Below are positions 1 through 11,027 of a stretch of DNA of 64,000 nucleotides, in pieces; position 1 is the stretch's first letter, and each line of letters opens with the position of its first letter. Location: NCBI GenBank assembly GCA_020741775.1, contig DYYG01000010.1, positions 1 to 64,000 on the forward strand. Direction: 5' to 3'. A program made the position numbers and the translations under genes. The notes below the pieces were generated by a model, which made no database searches, was not told the DNA's origin, and was given only the letters and a program-made list of their open reading frames with translations. This stretch comes from Methylorubrum populi. Lineage in GTDB: Bacteria > Pseudomonadota > Alphaproteobacteria > Rhizobiales > Beijerinckiaceae.

Positions 1-1616
1 CACTCCTCCGGCTTCAGCCGGTAGAGCAGGCTCAGGATCATGGTGTTGATCGCCACCGACTTGCCCGAGCCGGTGGTGCCGGCCACCAGCAGGTGCGGCA
101 TGCGGGCGAGATCGGCGATGATCGGCTCGCCGCCGATGTTCTTGCCGAGGCACAGGGCGAGCGTGTGCTTGGTCTCGACGAAATCGACCGAGGCGAGAAG
201 TTCGCGCAGGAACACCGTCTCGCGCTTGGCATTGGGTAGCTCGATGCCGATGGCATTGCGGCCGGGCACCACGGCGACGCGGGCGGAGACGGCGGACATC
301 GAGCGGGCGATGTCGTCGGCAAGCGCGATGACGCGGCTCGACTTGGTGCCGGGGGCAGGCTCCAGCTCGTAGAGGGTGACGACCGGGCCGGGGCGTACCG
401 CCAGGATGTCACCGCGAACGCCGAAATCCTGCAGCGTCGCCTCCAGCATGGTGGCGTTCTGCTCCAAGGCCTCGGCCGAGACCTCCGAGCCCGGTGCCGC
501 CTCGCGCGGGCGGGCCAGCAGCTCCAGGGCGGGAAGCCTGTACTCGCCGGGCTCGAACCGGGGCTCGGCCGGGCGGGCGCGCGCCGGCTGAGCTTGCGGC
601 AGCGGGCGCGACACGCGCGAGGGCGACTCGGCGGCCATCGCCTCCTCGGCGTCGGGAGCCGGAGCCGAGCGCGACGGAGCGGCGCGAGGGGGAGCTTCCT
701 CCTCATCGTCCTCCGGGGCGAAAGAGGGCTCGCGGCGATCGGAGGCACCGCTCCGCTCACGGGCCTGCGGCGCCCAGGGCGCCTCCTCCGCCTCGGCGAA
801 GGCGCGGCGGGCCGCGAGAGCGGGGGCAGCGCCGGCATAGGCCAGCCCTTCGCCATGCTCGGCCGGGGCCTGCCAGGATTCGAGCTTGGTGCGGAGCGAG
901 GCGCGGCCGCGCATGACCGCCTGAGCCAGGGCGCCGAGGGAGAGGATCCCGAGGCTCGGCTCGTCGGCATCGTGGCGCTCCTCGTAGGGAGAGCCGCGGC
1001 CGGCGCGGGGCGCGGGGCGCTGCGTGCCGTAGGGCGCCTCGTCCTCCTCCTCGAAATCGGGCTTGGTCACCCGGCAGGCGGCAGTGAGGCTGATGATGGC
1101 AAATCCGGCGAAGACGAAGCCGGCAAAAGCGGCGAGAGGCCCGACCAGCATCCGCGTGCCCGCCAGCAGCGCGTCGCCGGCCACGCCGCCGAGGCCGGTG
1201 GGCAGCGGCCAGCGGGCGGTCGGCGGCAGGGCGCTCGCCACCGCGCTGACGCAGAGCACGCCGACGCACCACAGGGCGATGCGCACGCCGCCATGCGGCA
1301 AGTCGCGCTCGCGCATCAGCCGCATGCCCCACAAAGCGGGGGGCAGCGCGAAGGCGATCGCGCCGAGCCCGAGCAGCTGCATGGCGAGATCGGCCACCAC
1401 GGCACCGGGACGGCCGAGCACGTTGTGCGCCCGCTGGTCGGTGGCATGGTTGAGGCTCGGGTCGTCGATCGACCACGTCGCCAGGGCCACCGTCAGGGCG
1501 ACGGCGCCGGTGAACAGGATCAGGCCGCCGCACTCCGTCAGCCGCTTGGCCAGGAACGGCCGCAGGCTGTCGACGAAGGTGTCGTAGGGCGACGCGGAAC
1601 GGCGGAGGGAACGCAT
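1..1616 (-). CDS. ftsK: DNA translocase FtsK (C-terminal part beyond window edge)
   Basis: Minus-strand frame open from the ATG at 1616 to the window edge; N-terminal TM segments (VDSLRPFLAKRLTECGGLILFTGAVAL...) and motor-domain start (...VDFVETKHTLALCLGKNIGGEPIIADLARMPHLLVAGTTGSGKSVAINTMILSLLYRLKPEE) with Walker A GTTGSGKS. Missing from the ORF track because the stop lies outside the window. Confidence 0.95.
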   Translation of the reverse strand, partial: MRSLRRSASPYDTFVDSLRPFLAKRLTECGGLILFTGAVALTVALATWSIDDPSLNHATDQRAHNVLGRPGAVVADLAMQLLGLGAIAFALPPALWGMRLMRERDLPHGGVRIALWCVGVLCVSAVASALPPTARWPLPTGLGGVAGDALLAGTRMLVGPLAAFAGFVFAGFAIISLTAACRVTKPDFEEEDEAPYGTQRPAPRAGRGSPYEERHDADEPSLGILSLGALAQAVMRGRASLRTKLESWQAPAEHGEGLAYAGAAPALAARRAFAEAEEAPWAPQARERSGASDRREPSFAPEDDEEEAPPRAAPSRSAPAPDAEEAMAAESPSRVSRPLPQAQPARARPAEPRFEPGEYRLPALELLARPREAAPGSEVSAEALEQNATMLEATLQDFGVRGDILAVRPGPVVTLYELEPAPGTKSSRVIALADDIARSMSAVSARVAVVPGRNAIGIELPNAKRETVFLRELLASVDFVETKHTLALCLGKNIGGEPIIADLARMPHLLVAGTTGSGKSVAINTMILSLLYRLKPEE

Positions 1617-1737
1617 GCGCAAACCGGTCCGGTGTCAACGATCCGGTAAGGCTAATGCGGCGCGGTTAACGGGGGGCTAAGCGATCAGGGACGGATGATT
1701 CTTCTCCCCGTCGCCGCTCCCCTCACCCGAACGGCAA

Positions 1738-1763
1738 GAAGCCCCGGATGTCTCCGAGGCTTC
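1738..1763 (-). terminator. Stem-loop downstream of the porin gene
   Basis: gaagccccgg-atgtct-ccgaggcttc hairpin (one mismatch) just after the porin stop. Confidence 0.4.
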
Positions 1764-1809
1764 CCCGCCGAGGCGTTCCGTCGTCGCCGGAGAACCGGCG
1801 GAGTTGTCT

Positions 1810-3060
1810 TCAGAAGGTGAAGCCGGTCTCGACCAGGTAGCGCTCCTGCGAACGCTTGGTGCCGTCGCGGCCGAAGCCGAAGCCGGGGGTCACGTCGTAG
1901 GCCTGCACCGTCGCGAACTCGCCGCGGACGAAGTAGCGGTCCCAGGTGAAGGTCGGCGTGATCGTGAAGGAGAGGGCCGAGCTGCCCGGGCCGTACAGGA
2001 GGCTGGTCGCGCTCAGGACGTCGCCCCGGGTGCCCGACTGGGCGATGTACTCGACGCGGCCGGCCAGGGCGAAGTTGTCGGTGAAGCTGTAGCCCGCGAG
2101 CAGCGCGCCGCCATAGGTCTCACCGCCGATGATCGGGCTGAAGTAGTTATTCTTGCGATCGACGGTGGTGTACTGGAAGTACGGCGCGATGATCCACGGG
2201 CCGTTGGCGTAGGTGTAGTTCACGCTGATGATGCTGCTGTTCTGCAGCGCGTTGATCGTCGCGAACTGGAAGCGCGGGCTGCGGGTCGAGGAATCGAAGT
2301 CGCTGAAATGCGTGCCGCCGTTGATGCCGATCGTGTTGGAATCGTCGAGCTTGTAGGTGGCGAAGCCCGTGACCCAGTTCAGTTCACCGGAGTAGAAGCC
2401 GTCATTCACCGAGACGGCGGCCGCGAACGGGCCGCTGGCATAGTTCACCTGGACGCCCTGGTTGATGAAGTTCTCCTGGTTGAACACCAGGCCACGGGAG
2501 ATGTTCAGGTTCTGGTAGGAGAACAGCAGCTCGGAGCCGATATTGGTGAACATCCGGCCGGCCTGGATCGACCACTCGTCGTTGATCTGCCACTTGCCGA
2601 AGGCCACCGGGACCGGTCCGAACAGCGAATCGGTCTGCTCGAACGAGGAGTAGAGCGGCAGGCCCAGCGCCGGGATCGAGTAGAGGCCGGCATGCACGTA
2701 GAATTGCAGCGGGCCGTCCGCCTTCTGGATCCAGCCCTGGAGGTTGGTGAAATCGACCCGGCCGAAGCGGTCCTGCTCGGCACCGGGGGACAGGATGCCG
2801 AAGGCGTTGGTCTGGCTATAGGCGAAGCCCGTGACGGCACCGCCGACATAGATGTCGCCGAGGCCGGTGGCGAAGCAGGCCGGGTTGGGATTCGCCTTGA
2901 TGAAGCCGCCGAAGGTCGGCGTCGAGATCGCGGCTTTGCAATGCTCCTCGACGATCACCGGAGCCGTGTTCTTCGCCGGCATGTCGGCGGCCAGGACCGG
3001 CAGCGCGGTCACGGTCGTCAGCGCCGCGCCCGCGGCCAGGATCCTTGTCTTGATCGTCAT
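1810..3060 (-). CDS. Outer-membrane beta-barrel porin (OmpL-like porin-2 type)
   Basis: Signal peptide MTIKTRILAAGAALTTVTALPVLAAD, alternating beta-strand pattern, C-terminal aromatic (...LVETGFTF). Start chosen at MTIKTR rather than the upstream ATG of the ORF. Confidence 0.75.
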   Translation of the reverse strand: MTIKTRILAAGAALTTVTALPVLAADMPAKNTAPVIVEEHCKAAISTPTFGGFIKANPNPACFATGLGDIYVGGAVTGFAYSQTNAFGILSPGAEQDRFGRVDFTNLQGWIQKADGPLQFYVHAGLYSIPALGLPLYSSFEQTDSLFGPVPVAFGKWQINDEWSIQAGRMFTNIGSELLFSYQNLNISRGLVFNQENFINQGVQVNYASGPFAAAVSVNDGFYSGELNWVTGFATYKLDDSNTIGINGGTHFSDFDSSTRSPRFQFATINALQNSSIISVNYTYANGPWIIAPYFQYTTVDRKNNYFSPIIGGETYGGALLAGYSFTDNFALAGRVEYIAQSGTRGDVLSATSLLYGPGSSALSFTITPTFTWDRYFVRGEFATVQAYDVTPGFGFGRDGTKRSQERYLVETGFTF

Positions 3061-3342
3061 CTCAGATGAGCCCCACAATTCGATACAGCCAAGGTGCCGA
3101 ACGGAGGCGTTCATCGCAAAATCAAGTTTTGCGCATTTGCCTAGTTATTGGGCATTTTCGAGCAACAGCGCCCCTGAACCTGGAAGTGTTGTAGGAAGAA
3201 CACTCTTCTTGCTTGATAGTTCTCATCAAGCAAATTCATTTCCCCGCAAGATGATTTAAAAAGCAGCCATTCCGCCTTGGTCGGAACATGCCCGCCCAGG
3301 CCTCTCCTTGGGCGAGGCGATCAGGGCCGCAGAACAGTCAAA

Positions 3343-3367
3343 GGCCCCGGCGCATCGCGCCGAGGCC
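3343..3367 (-). terminator. GC-rich hairpin downstream of amtB
   Basis: ggccccggcgc-atc-gcgccgaggcc just 3' of the amtB stop. Confidence 0.45.
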
Positions 3368-3407
3368 CTGGTTTCGTGTCGCTCGCTCGAAGAGAGCGGG
3401 CTGCGGC

Positions 3408-4910
3408 TCAGTAGTTGTAGGCGCGCTCGCCGTGATCGGCGATGTCGAGACCTTCGCGCTCCTCCTCCTGCGTCACACGCAGGCCGATGGTCAGATCGAC
3501 CAGCTTATAGAGGATCGCCGAGCCGATGCCCGACCACAGGACGGTGAAGCCGACGGCCTTCGCCTGGGTGATGAACTGGGCCAGCATGTCGTAGGAGCCA
3601 AGCACGAGTTCACCGGGCTTGGTGGTGTAGTCGGGGATGCCGGCGCCGCCGAGGGCGGGAGACACCAGGATGCCCGTGGCGAGGGCGCCGAGGATGCCGC
3701 CGACGCAGTGCACGCCGAACACGTCGAGGGAGTCGTCGTAGCCCAGCGCGTTCTTCACGGTGGAGCACATCACGAAGCAGACCGCGCCCGCGACGAGACC
3801 CAGGACGATCGAGCCCATCGGGCCGGCGAAGCCCGCGGCCGGGGTGACGGCGACGAGGCCGGCGATGGCACCCGAGAGCATACCGAGCAGCGACGGCTTG
3901 CCCTTGGCGGCCCATTCCACGAACAGCCAGGACACGGCGGCGGCGGCGGTGGCCACGAAGGTGTTGATCATGGCGACACCGGTGGTGCCGTTGGCCTCGA
4001 GGTTGGAGCCGGCGTTGAAGCCGAACCAGCCGACCCACAGGAGCGAAGCGCCGATCGTGGTCATGGTCAGCGAGTGCGGGGCGAGCAGGTCACGGCCGTA
4101 GCCGATGCGTTTGCCGAGCATCAGGCAGCCGACGAGGCCGGCGATGCCCGCATTGATGTGCACGACGGTACCGCCGGCGAAGTCGAGGGCGCCCCACTTG
4201 AACAGCAGGCCGGCATCACCCAGCACGGCATCGTACTCGGCCTTGGCGGCGGCATTGGCCTCGCCACCGGCGGCGGCCAGCTTGCGGGCGGCGTCGGCGA
4301 AGACGTCGGGGCCGCCCCAGTACCAGACCATGTGAGCCATCGGGAAGTAGATCAGCGTGACCCAGAGGATCGTGAACACGATCAGCGCCGAGAACTTCAT
4401 CCGCTCGGCGAAGGCGCCGACGATGAGGCCGGGGGTGATCATCGCGAACGTCATCTGGAAGCAGATATAGACGTATTCGGGGATCACGACGCCGTTGGAG
4501 AAGGTGGCCGCCACCGAGTTGGCGTCGACACCCTTGAGGAAGGCCTTGGAGAAGCCGCCGACGAAATCGTTGAGGCCACCGCCATTGGTGAAGGCGAGGC
4601 TGTAGCCGTAGGCGACCCACAGCAGGCAGACGATCGAGGCGATGGCGAAGACCTGGGTCAGCACCGAGAGCATGTTCTTGGTGCGCACGAGGCCGCCATA
4701 GAACAGCGCGAGGCCCGGCACGGTCATCAGGAGGACCAGGACCGAGGAGAGCAGCATCCAGGCCGTATCACCCTTGTTGGGCAACGGGGCGGACGGTGCC
4801 GGAGCGGCGGCGGCTTCGGGGACGGGCGACTGCGCGAGGGACGGCTCGACGAGAAGGAGGCCCAGTGCGGCCCCTCCCAGTCCGAGCGCGAGAAGATGGC
4901 GAAGTTTCAT
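3408..4910 (-). CDS. amtB: Ammonium transporter
   Basis: GDTAWMLLSSVLVLLMTVPGLALFYGGLVRTKNMLS... and conserved Amt motifs; follows glnK. Confidence 0.95.
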   Translation of the reverse strand: MKLRHLLALGLGGAALGLLLVEPSLAQSPVPEAAAAPAPSAPLPNKGDTAWMLLSSVLVLLMTVPGLALFYGGLVRTKNMLSVLTQVFAIASIVCLLWVAYGYSLAFTNGGGLNDFVGGFSKAFLKGVDANSVAATFSNGVVIPEYVYICFQMTFAMITPGLIVGAFAERMKFSALIVFTILWVTLIYFPMAHMVWYWGGPDVFADAARKLAAAGGEANAAAKAEYDAVLGDAGLLFKWGALDFAGGTVVHINAGIAGLVGCLMLGKRIGYGRDLLAPHSLTMTTIGASLLWVGWFGFNAGSNLEANGTTGVAMINTFVATAAAAVSWLFVEWAAKGKPSLLGMLSGAIAGLVAVTPAAGFAGPMGSIVLGLVAGAVCFVMCSTVKNALGYDDSLDVFGVHCVGGILGALATGILVSPALGGAGIPDYTTKPGELVLGSYDMLAQFITQAKAVGFTVLWSGIGSAILYKLVDLTIGLRVTQEEEREGLDIADHGERAYNY

Positions 4911-5042
4911 GGACAGGAAGCTCCTGATCGCAGTGCGTCGAGCAAGTTGAAGAGGTCGGGGCGACGCGGCCGAGCGCCTCGCCGGAAAGGGATGAGCATT
5001 CCCGGACGACCGGCTGGAGAGCCGATGCGGAAGAAGGCTGTC

Positions 5043-5624
<582 letters not shown>

Positions 5625-5651
5625 TCACTGAATGAGGTCCCGGCAGGCAGC

Positions 5652-6530
5652 TCAAGCGCCCTTTTGCTCAGGGTGGCGCAGACGGATCAGCCCCTCCTGC
5701 GCCACCGAGGCGACGAGCCGCCCCTCCTCGTCATGGAAGGTGCCGCGGGCGAAGCCCAGGGCACCCGAGGCGGTCGGGCTATCCTGCGAGTAGAGCAGCC
5801 AGGAATCGGCCCGGAACGGGCGGTGGAACCACAGGGCGTGATCGAGGCTGGCGGATTGGATCTCGGGATCGAACACCGTCCGCCCATGGGGGATCAGCGT
5901 CGCGTCGAGGAGCGTCATGTCCGAGGCATAGGCCAGCACCGCGCGGTGGATCGCCGGATCCTCCGGCAGCGGCTTCGTCGCGCGCATCCAGACATGGTAG
6001 CGGGCGGGCTTCGGCTTGCGGTCCCGGTAGCGGTCCGCCTCCACCGGGCGCAGCTCGATCGGCCAAGCGGTCGTGAAATAGGCGAGCATCGGCTCGGGCA
6101 CGATCGTCCCCTCCGCACGGGCCAGGGTCCGGGCATCCGCGAGGGCGTCGGGGCCCGGCAGATCGGGCAGACCCGCCGCGTGGTCGAGGCCATCTTCCGG
6201 CGCATGGAACGACACCGACATGGCGAAGATCGCCCGCCCCTTCTGGATCGCCTTGACCCGGCGGGTGGTGAAGCTGCCCCCGTCCCGGATGCGCTCGACC
6301 TCGTAGACGATCGGCACGGCCGGATCGCCGCCGAGGAGGAAATAGGCGTGCAGCGAGTGCGGAGGACGGGCGGCCTCCACCGTGCGCGAGGCCGCGACCA
6401 GGGCCTGCGCCACGACCTGCCCGCCGAACACCCGCGGCCAGCCGATGCGCGGACTGACCCCGCGGAACAGGTCTGTCTCCAGACGCTCCAGATCGAGGAT
6501 CGCGAGGAGCGCATCGACGGGATCGGACAT
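5652..6530 (-). CDS. tesB: Acyl-CoA thioesterase II
   Basis: MSDPVDALLAILDLERLETDLFRGVSPRIGWPRVFGGQVVAQALVAASRTV... typical TesB double hot-dog. Confidence 0.9.
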   Translation of the reverse strand: MSDPVDALLAILDLERLETDLFRGVSPRIGWPRVFGGQVVAQALVAASRTVEAARPPHSLHAYFLLGGDPAVPIVYEVERIRDGGSFTTRRVKAIQKGRAIFAMSVSFHAPEDGLDHAAGLPDLPGPDALADARTLARAEGTIVPEPMLAYFTTAWPIELRPVEADRYRDRKPKPARYHVWMRATKPLPEDPAIHRAVLAYASDMTLLDATLIPHGRTVFDPEIQSASLDHALWFHRPFRADSWLLYSQDSPTASGALGFARGTFHDEEGRLVASVAQEGLIRLRHPEQKGA

Positions 6531-6739
6531 GGCAGCTTCGCTGTAGTGAGGACGGAAGGGATCGGCGTGCGGACCGGACGAGGCCAATGACGGCACGGCC
6601 GAGCCACGCCACGCTTATACCGCCGCCCGGTTCGGCCGCGACGGGGTGCGAACCTTTCCGGAGCGGGCTATCACCACCCGATGCCGCCACCCCGCGCCGG
6701 GCCGGCACCGAGAGGGAACCGAACGGAGAAGGACGCGTC

Positions 6740-8020
6740 ATGAGCGCTATGGATCGTTCCCCTCGCCATCGCCGCAGCGGACAGCGCGGCCTGCTGATCG
6801 CCGGAGCCGGCATTGCCGGCCTCACCCTGGCGGTCGCCCTGAAGCAGGCGCATGGAGCCGCCCTCGACGTGGTGGTCTGCGATCCTGGCCTGGAGGCCGG
6901 CGCCGCGCGCCATCGCGGACGCGCCTACGCCGTCGCGGCCGGGCCCCGGCGGATGTTCGAGCGGCTCGACCTCTGGCCCCGGATCGCGCCGGCGGCGGAG
7001 GCGATGCGCCGGCTGGTGATCAGCGACAGCCGGGTCGGCGATCCCGTGCGCCCCGTCTTCCTCACCTTCGGCGACGGCACGGAAGAGCAGGGCGAGGGCG
7101 AACCCTTCGCCCACATGGTCGAGGCGGAGCCGCTGGTCGCCGTGCTGCTCGATGCGGCGCGGGAGGCGGGTGTGCGGCTGCTGGCGACGGGCGTCAGGGC
7201 CGCCGTGCCGGGCCCGAGCGCCATCCGGGTCCGGCTGAGCGACGGGAGCGAGGAGGGTGTCGCCCTGGTGGTCGCCGCCGATGGCGGGCGCTCGGCGCTC
7301 CGCGAGGCCGCCGGGATCGGCTGGGTCGGCTGGTCCTATCCGCAATCCGGCATCGTCGCCACGATCCAGCATGAGCGTGACCACGAGGGCCGGGCCTTCG
7401 AGCATTTCCTGCCGAGCGGCCCCTTCGCGATCCTGCCGCTGACGGCGGGAGGCGCCCTCGGCCACCGCTCCTCCATCGTCTGGACCGAGCGCAGCGCTGA
7501 CGTCCCGGCCCTGCTGGGCGGGGATGCGGCCGAGACGCTCGCCGAGATCGAGCGCCGGTTCGGCCACGAACTCGGCCGGATCGCCCTGGAGCACGGCCCG
7601 AGCGCCCATCCCCTGAATCTCGGCATCGCCCGCAGCTTCCGGGCGCCCCGCCTCGCCCTGCTGGGAGATGCCGCCCACGTCATCCACCCGCTGGCGGGCC
7701 AGGGCCTCAATCTCGGCCTCGCCGGCGCGGCGGCGCTGGCGGAGGCGGTGACCGGCGCCCTGCGGCTCGGGCTCGATCCCGGCACGGATGCGGTGCTGCG
7801 CGATTACGAGCAGGCGCGCCGCTTCGACACGGTGGCGATGGCGGCGGCGACGGACGGGCTCAACCGGCTGTTCTCCAACGACAGCCTGCCGCTTCGCCTC
7901 ACCCGCGATCTCGGCCTCGGGCTCGTCGACCGGATGCCGGGGCTGAAGCGGTTCTTCATCGGGCAGGCCTCCGCCCTGGCGGGCCGGGGTCCACGCCTGC
8001 TGCGGGGTGAAGCCCTCTGA
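6740..8020 (+). CDS. FAD-dependent monooxygenase, UbiH/UbiF/COQ6 family
   Basis: LLIAGAGIAGLTLAVALKQ Rossmann motif; LALLGDAAHVIHPLAGQGLNLGLAG motif. Confidence 0.88.
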   Translation: MSAMDRSPRHRRSGQRGLLIAGAGIAGLTLAVALKQAHGAALDVVVCDPGLEAGAARHRGRAYAVAAGPRRMFERLDLWPRIAPAAEAMRRLVISDSRVGDPVRPVFLTFGDGTEEQGEGEPFAHMVEAEPLVAVLLDAAREAGVRLLATGVRAAVPGPSAIRVRLSDGSEEGVALVVAADGGRSALREAAGIGWVGWSYPQSGIVATIQHERDHEGRAFEHFLPSGPFAILPLTAGGALGHRSSIVWTERSADVPALLGGDAAETLAEIERRFGHELGRIALEHGPSAHPLNLGIARSFRAPRLALLGDAAHVIHPLAGQGLNLGLAGAAALAEAVTGALRLGLDPGTDAVLRDYEQARRFDTVAMAAATDGLNRLFSNDSLPLRLTRDLGLGLVDRMPGLKRFFIGQASALAGRGPRLLRGEAL

Positions 8021-8063
8021 GGCGGAACGCAGCGCCGCCGCCGCCGTTGATACCGCCGCCACC

Positions 8064-8363
8064 ATGGAGAGCAGCATGCGGATCATCGCGACGGCAACGG
8101 CCCTGACGATCATGACACTGGCGAGTGCCGGAACGGCAGAGGCGAAGGGCTGCATCAAGGGAGCGATCATTGGCGGCATCGCCGGCCATTACCTGGCCGA
8201 GCGCGGGGTCGTCGGCGCCGTGGCCGGCTGTCTGACCGGGCGCGCCCTGGCGAACCGGCGCGCGCGGCGGGACCGGGAGATCGATTACGGCGCCCGCACC
8301 CAACCTCGCGGCGCCGGCTACGGCGACCCACGGGCCTATCCGCGACGCGACTACGGCTATTGA
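8064..8363 (+). CDS. Small exported protein with glycine-rich hydrophobic segment
   Basis: MRIIATATALTIMTLASAGTAEA signal peptide; IKGAIIGGIAGHYLAERGVVGAVAGCLTGRALANRRAR (glycine-zipper-like). Confidence 0.6.
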   Translation: MESSMRIIATATALTIMTLASAGTAEAKGCIKGAIIGGIAGHYLAERGVVGAVAGCLTGRALANRRARRDREIDYGARTQPRGAGYGDPRAYPRRDYGY

Positions 8364-8373
8364 GAGCAAACCG

Positions 8374-8394
8374 GGGGCGCCGTCCCGGCGCCCC
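8374..8394 (+). terminator. Stem-loop after the small glycine-rich protein gene
   Basis: ggggcgcc-gtccc-ggcgcccc perfect 8-bp stem directly after the stop. Confidence 0.4.
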
Positions 8395-8661
8395 ATCGGC
8401 CCTCGCGCGGCGCGGGCGGACCGCAGCGTTCAGGCCAGCGTGTCAGGCAAACGTGCCGGCGCAGGCGCAAGCAAGAGCCTCCAAGCGGCTCCGCTTCCCA
8501 GGAAATTGGCCGTGGAGCCGTGACGTCGCCGCGCGTCAACCACCATTTGCGGCCATCCGCTTTTTCGTTCATGTAGCGGCACCGCGTGCCGGGTGGGTCC
8601 GCACGCGCCGATCTGCCACCCGAATGCATCGGGATTTTTGAACCCCGGGATTTGCGAACCC

Positions 8662-9225
8662 ATGGCTACACCGGATTTCGACCTCGGCGACATCAAGCGC
8701 CGCATGCAGGGCGCCGTCAGCTCCCTGAGCAAGGATCTGGGATCACTGCGCACGGGCCGCGCGACGCCGAGCCTGCTCGACCCGATCCAGGTCGAGGCCT
8801 ACGGCTCCTCCATGCCGATGTCCCAGGTCGCCACGGTGAGCGTGCCCGAGCCGCGCCTGCTCTCCATCTCCGTCTGGGACCGCTCGATGGTCACCAATGT
8901 CGAGAAGGCGATCCGCGAATCCGATCTCGGCCTCAACCCGATGACGGAAGGCCAGACCATCCGCCTGCGCATCCCCGAGATGAACGAGCAGCGCCGCAAG
9001 GAGATGGTCAAGGTCGCCCATAAATACACGGAGGAAGCCCGCGTCGCCGTGCGCCACGTCCGCCGCGACGGCCTCGACATTCTCAAGAAGCTCGAGAAGG
9101 ACGGCGCCATCAGCGAGGACGACGAGAAGCGTCAGGCCGGTGAGGTGCAGAAGGCCACCGACGACGCCATCGCTGAGATCGACGGCGTGCTGGCCAGCAA
9201 GGAAAAGGAGATCATGCAGGTCTGA
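8662..9225 (+). CDS. frr: Ribosome recycling factor
   Basis: [68 protein letters not shown]. Confidence 0.96.
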   Translation: MATPDFDLGDIKRRMQGAVSSLSKDLGSLRTGRATPSLLDPIQVEAYGSSMPMSQVATVSVPEPRLLSISVWDRSMVTNVEKAIRESDLGLNPMTEGQTIRLRIPEMNEQRRKEMVKVAHKYTEEARVAVRHVRRDGLDILKKLEKDGAISEDDEKRQAGEVQKATDDAIAEIDGVLASKEKEIMQV

Positions 9226-9279
9226 GATCCCCGGCCTGCATGGAACGGGACGAGCGGAGCCGCGGCGGGTATCGGCCGA

Positions 9280-10152
9280 GTGCGTCCCGCCGAGAGTGAT
9301 GCTGCACGGTCGCCGCCAGGCAAATCCTCGGCGACCGGCGGCGTGGGACATTCCGAAGGTGGGAGAGGCGCGTTGGTTCGCTCGGAAGGCGCGCGGCAGA
9401 TCGGGGAAGCGGGCCAGCCCGCTCCCGAGGGTCCGGCGCGGCCGGCGCCCCGGCACGTCGCCATCATCATGGACGGCAACGGTCGCTGGGCCGCGAGCCG
9501 GGGACTGCCCCGCTTCGAGGGACATCGCCGCGGCGTCGAGGCCGTGCGCCGGGCGGTGCGGTCCGCCATCAGCCTCGGCATCGGCTATCTCACCGTCTAC
9601 AGCTTCTCCTCCGAGAACTGGAGCCGCCCGGCCTCCGAGGTGTCCGACCTCATGGGCCTGCTCAAGCTGTTCGTGCGCGGCGACCTCGCCGACCTGCATG
9701 CCAGCAATGTCCGCGTCCGGGTGATCGGCGACCGGGCCACATTGTCGGCCGACATTGCCGGCTTGCTGGAAGAGGCGGAGACGCGCACGCGCGCCAATAC
9801 CGGCCTGACCCTGGTGGTCGCCTTCAATTACGGCGGGCGCCAGGAGATCCTGCAGGCGGTGCGGCGCATCGCTCAAGCCGTTGCGGAGGGCCGCCTGCGC
9901 CCCGAGGAGATCGGGCTGCCGACCATTACGGACGCGCTCGACACCGCCGGCATCCCCGATCCGGATCTGGTGATCCGCACCTCCGGCGAGCAGCGTCTCT
10001 CGAATTTCCTGACGTGGCAGACGGCCTATGCCGAATACGTGATCGAGCCGGGCTTCTGGCCGGATTTCGACCACGCGGCCTTCCTCGCCGCCGTCGACGA
10101 GTATCATCGCCGCGACCGCCGCTTCGGCGGTCTGAGCGCCGGGGCCGGCTGA
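9280..10152 (+). CDS. uppS: Isoprenyl transferase / undecaprenyl diphosphate synthase (start may be TTG at 9373)
   Basis: [30 protein letters not shown]...; start uncertain, GGGAGAGG Shine-Dalgarno-like sequence precedes the TTG at 9373. Confidence 0.93.
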   Translation: MRPAESDAARSPPGKSSATGGVGHSEGGRGALVRSEGARQIGEAGQPAPEGPARPAPRHVAIIMDGNGRWAASRGLPRFEGHRRGVEAVRRAVRSAISLGIGYLTVYSFSSENWSRPASEVSDLMGLLKLFVRGDLADLHASNVRVRVIGDRATLSADIAGLLEEAETRTRANTGLTLVVAFNYGGRQEILQAVRRIAQAVAEGRLRPEEIGLPTITDALDTAGIPDPDLVIRTSGEQRLSNFLTWQTAYAEYVIEPGFWPDFDHAAFLAAVDEYHRRDRRFGGLSAGAG

Positions 10153-11012
10153 TGGCACGGGACGACGTCGCTCCTCCGGCGCAGCGCGCGCCCTTCGCGT
10201 CCCGCGAGTTCGGCCTGCGCGTGGCCTCGGCGCTGGTGCTGGGTGCGGCCGTGCTCGGCACGCTCGTGGTCGGCGGCTGGGCCTTCGCCCTGGTCTGGCT
10301 GATCGCCGGCACGGTCGGCGCGGCCGAGTGGCTCGCCATGACCCGCTCCGAGCCGCTCGCCCCGCTGCTCGGGCTGACCGGCACGACGCTTCTCGCCACC
10401 CTCGCCGCCTTGCTGCTCGGTGCGCCCGCCTGGGTTCCGGCCCTCGCTCTGCTCGCCGGCCTTGTCGCCCTCGTCGCCACGGGACGCCCGCCCGCCCGGC
10501 GCAAGGCGGTCTGGGGCCTGCTCGGCGCGGCCGTCGTCGCCCTGGTGCCGACCCTGCTGCGGATTGACCCGCAGATCGGCGTCGTCGGTCCCGCCTGGAT
10601 GTTCGCCGTGGTGTGGTCGACGGACAGCGTCGCCTACTTCACCGGCCGCCTCATCGGCGGGCCGAAGCTGATGCCGCGGGTGAGCCCGAAGAAGACGTGG
10701 TCGGGGGCGCTCGGCGGCCTCGCCGCCGGGGTGATCGGCGGAACCGCGACCCTGCTCATCGCCCGGTCGCAGGGCTGGGACGTGCTGCCCGGCCTCACCA
10801 CCGCCGCCATCGCCGCGCTCAGCGGACTGGCCTCGATTCTGTCGCAGGGGGGTGATCTCGTTGAATCCGCCCTCAAGCGCCGCTACGGCGTGAAGGATTC
10901 CGGCCGCTCGATCCCCGGCCATGGCGGCGTCATGGACCGGCTCGACGGCTTCTTCGCCGTCGCCCTGCTCGCCGGCCTCTGCCTCGCCGCCCTGCGGCTC
11001 CTGAATGCCTGA
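10152..11012 (+). CDS. cdsA: Phosphatidate cytidylyltransferase
   Basis: C-terminal signature YGVKDSGRSIPGHGGVMDRLDGFF; multiple TM segments; ATG overlaps the uppS stop (TGATG). Confidence 0.93.
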   Translation: MARDDVAPPAQRAPFASREFGLRVASALVLGAAVLGTLVVGGWAFALVWLIAGTVGAAEWLAMTRSEPLAPLLGLTGTTLLATLAALLLGAPAWVPALALLAGLVALVATGRPPARRKAVWGLLGAAVVALVPTLLRIDPQIGVVGPAWMFAVVWSTDSVAYFTGRLIGGPKLMPRVSPKKTWSGALGGLAAGVIGGTATLLIARSQGWDVLPGLTTAAIAALSGLASILSQGGDLVESALKRRYGVKDSGRSIPGHGGVMDRLDGFFAVALLAGLCLAALRLLNA

Positions 11013-11027
11013 ACGGAAGTCATCCTC

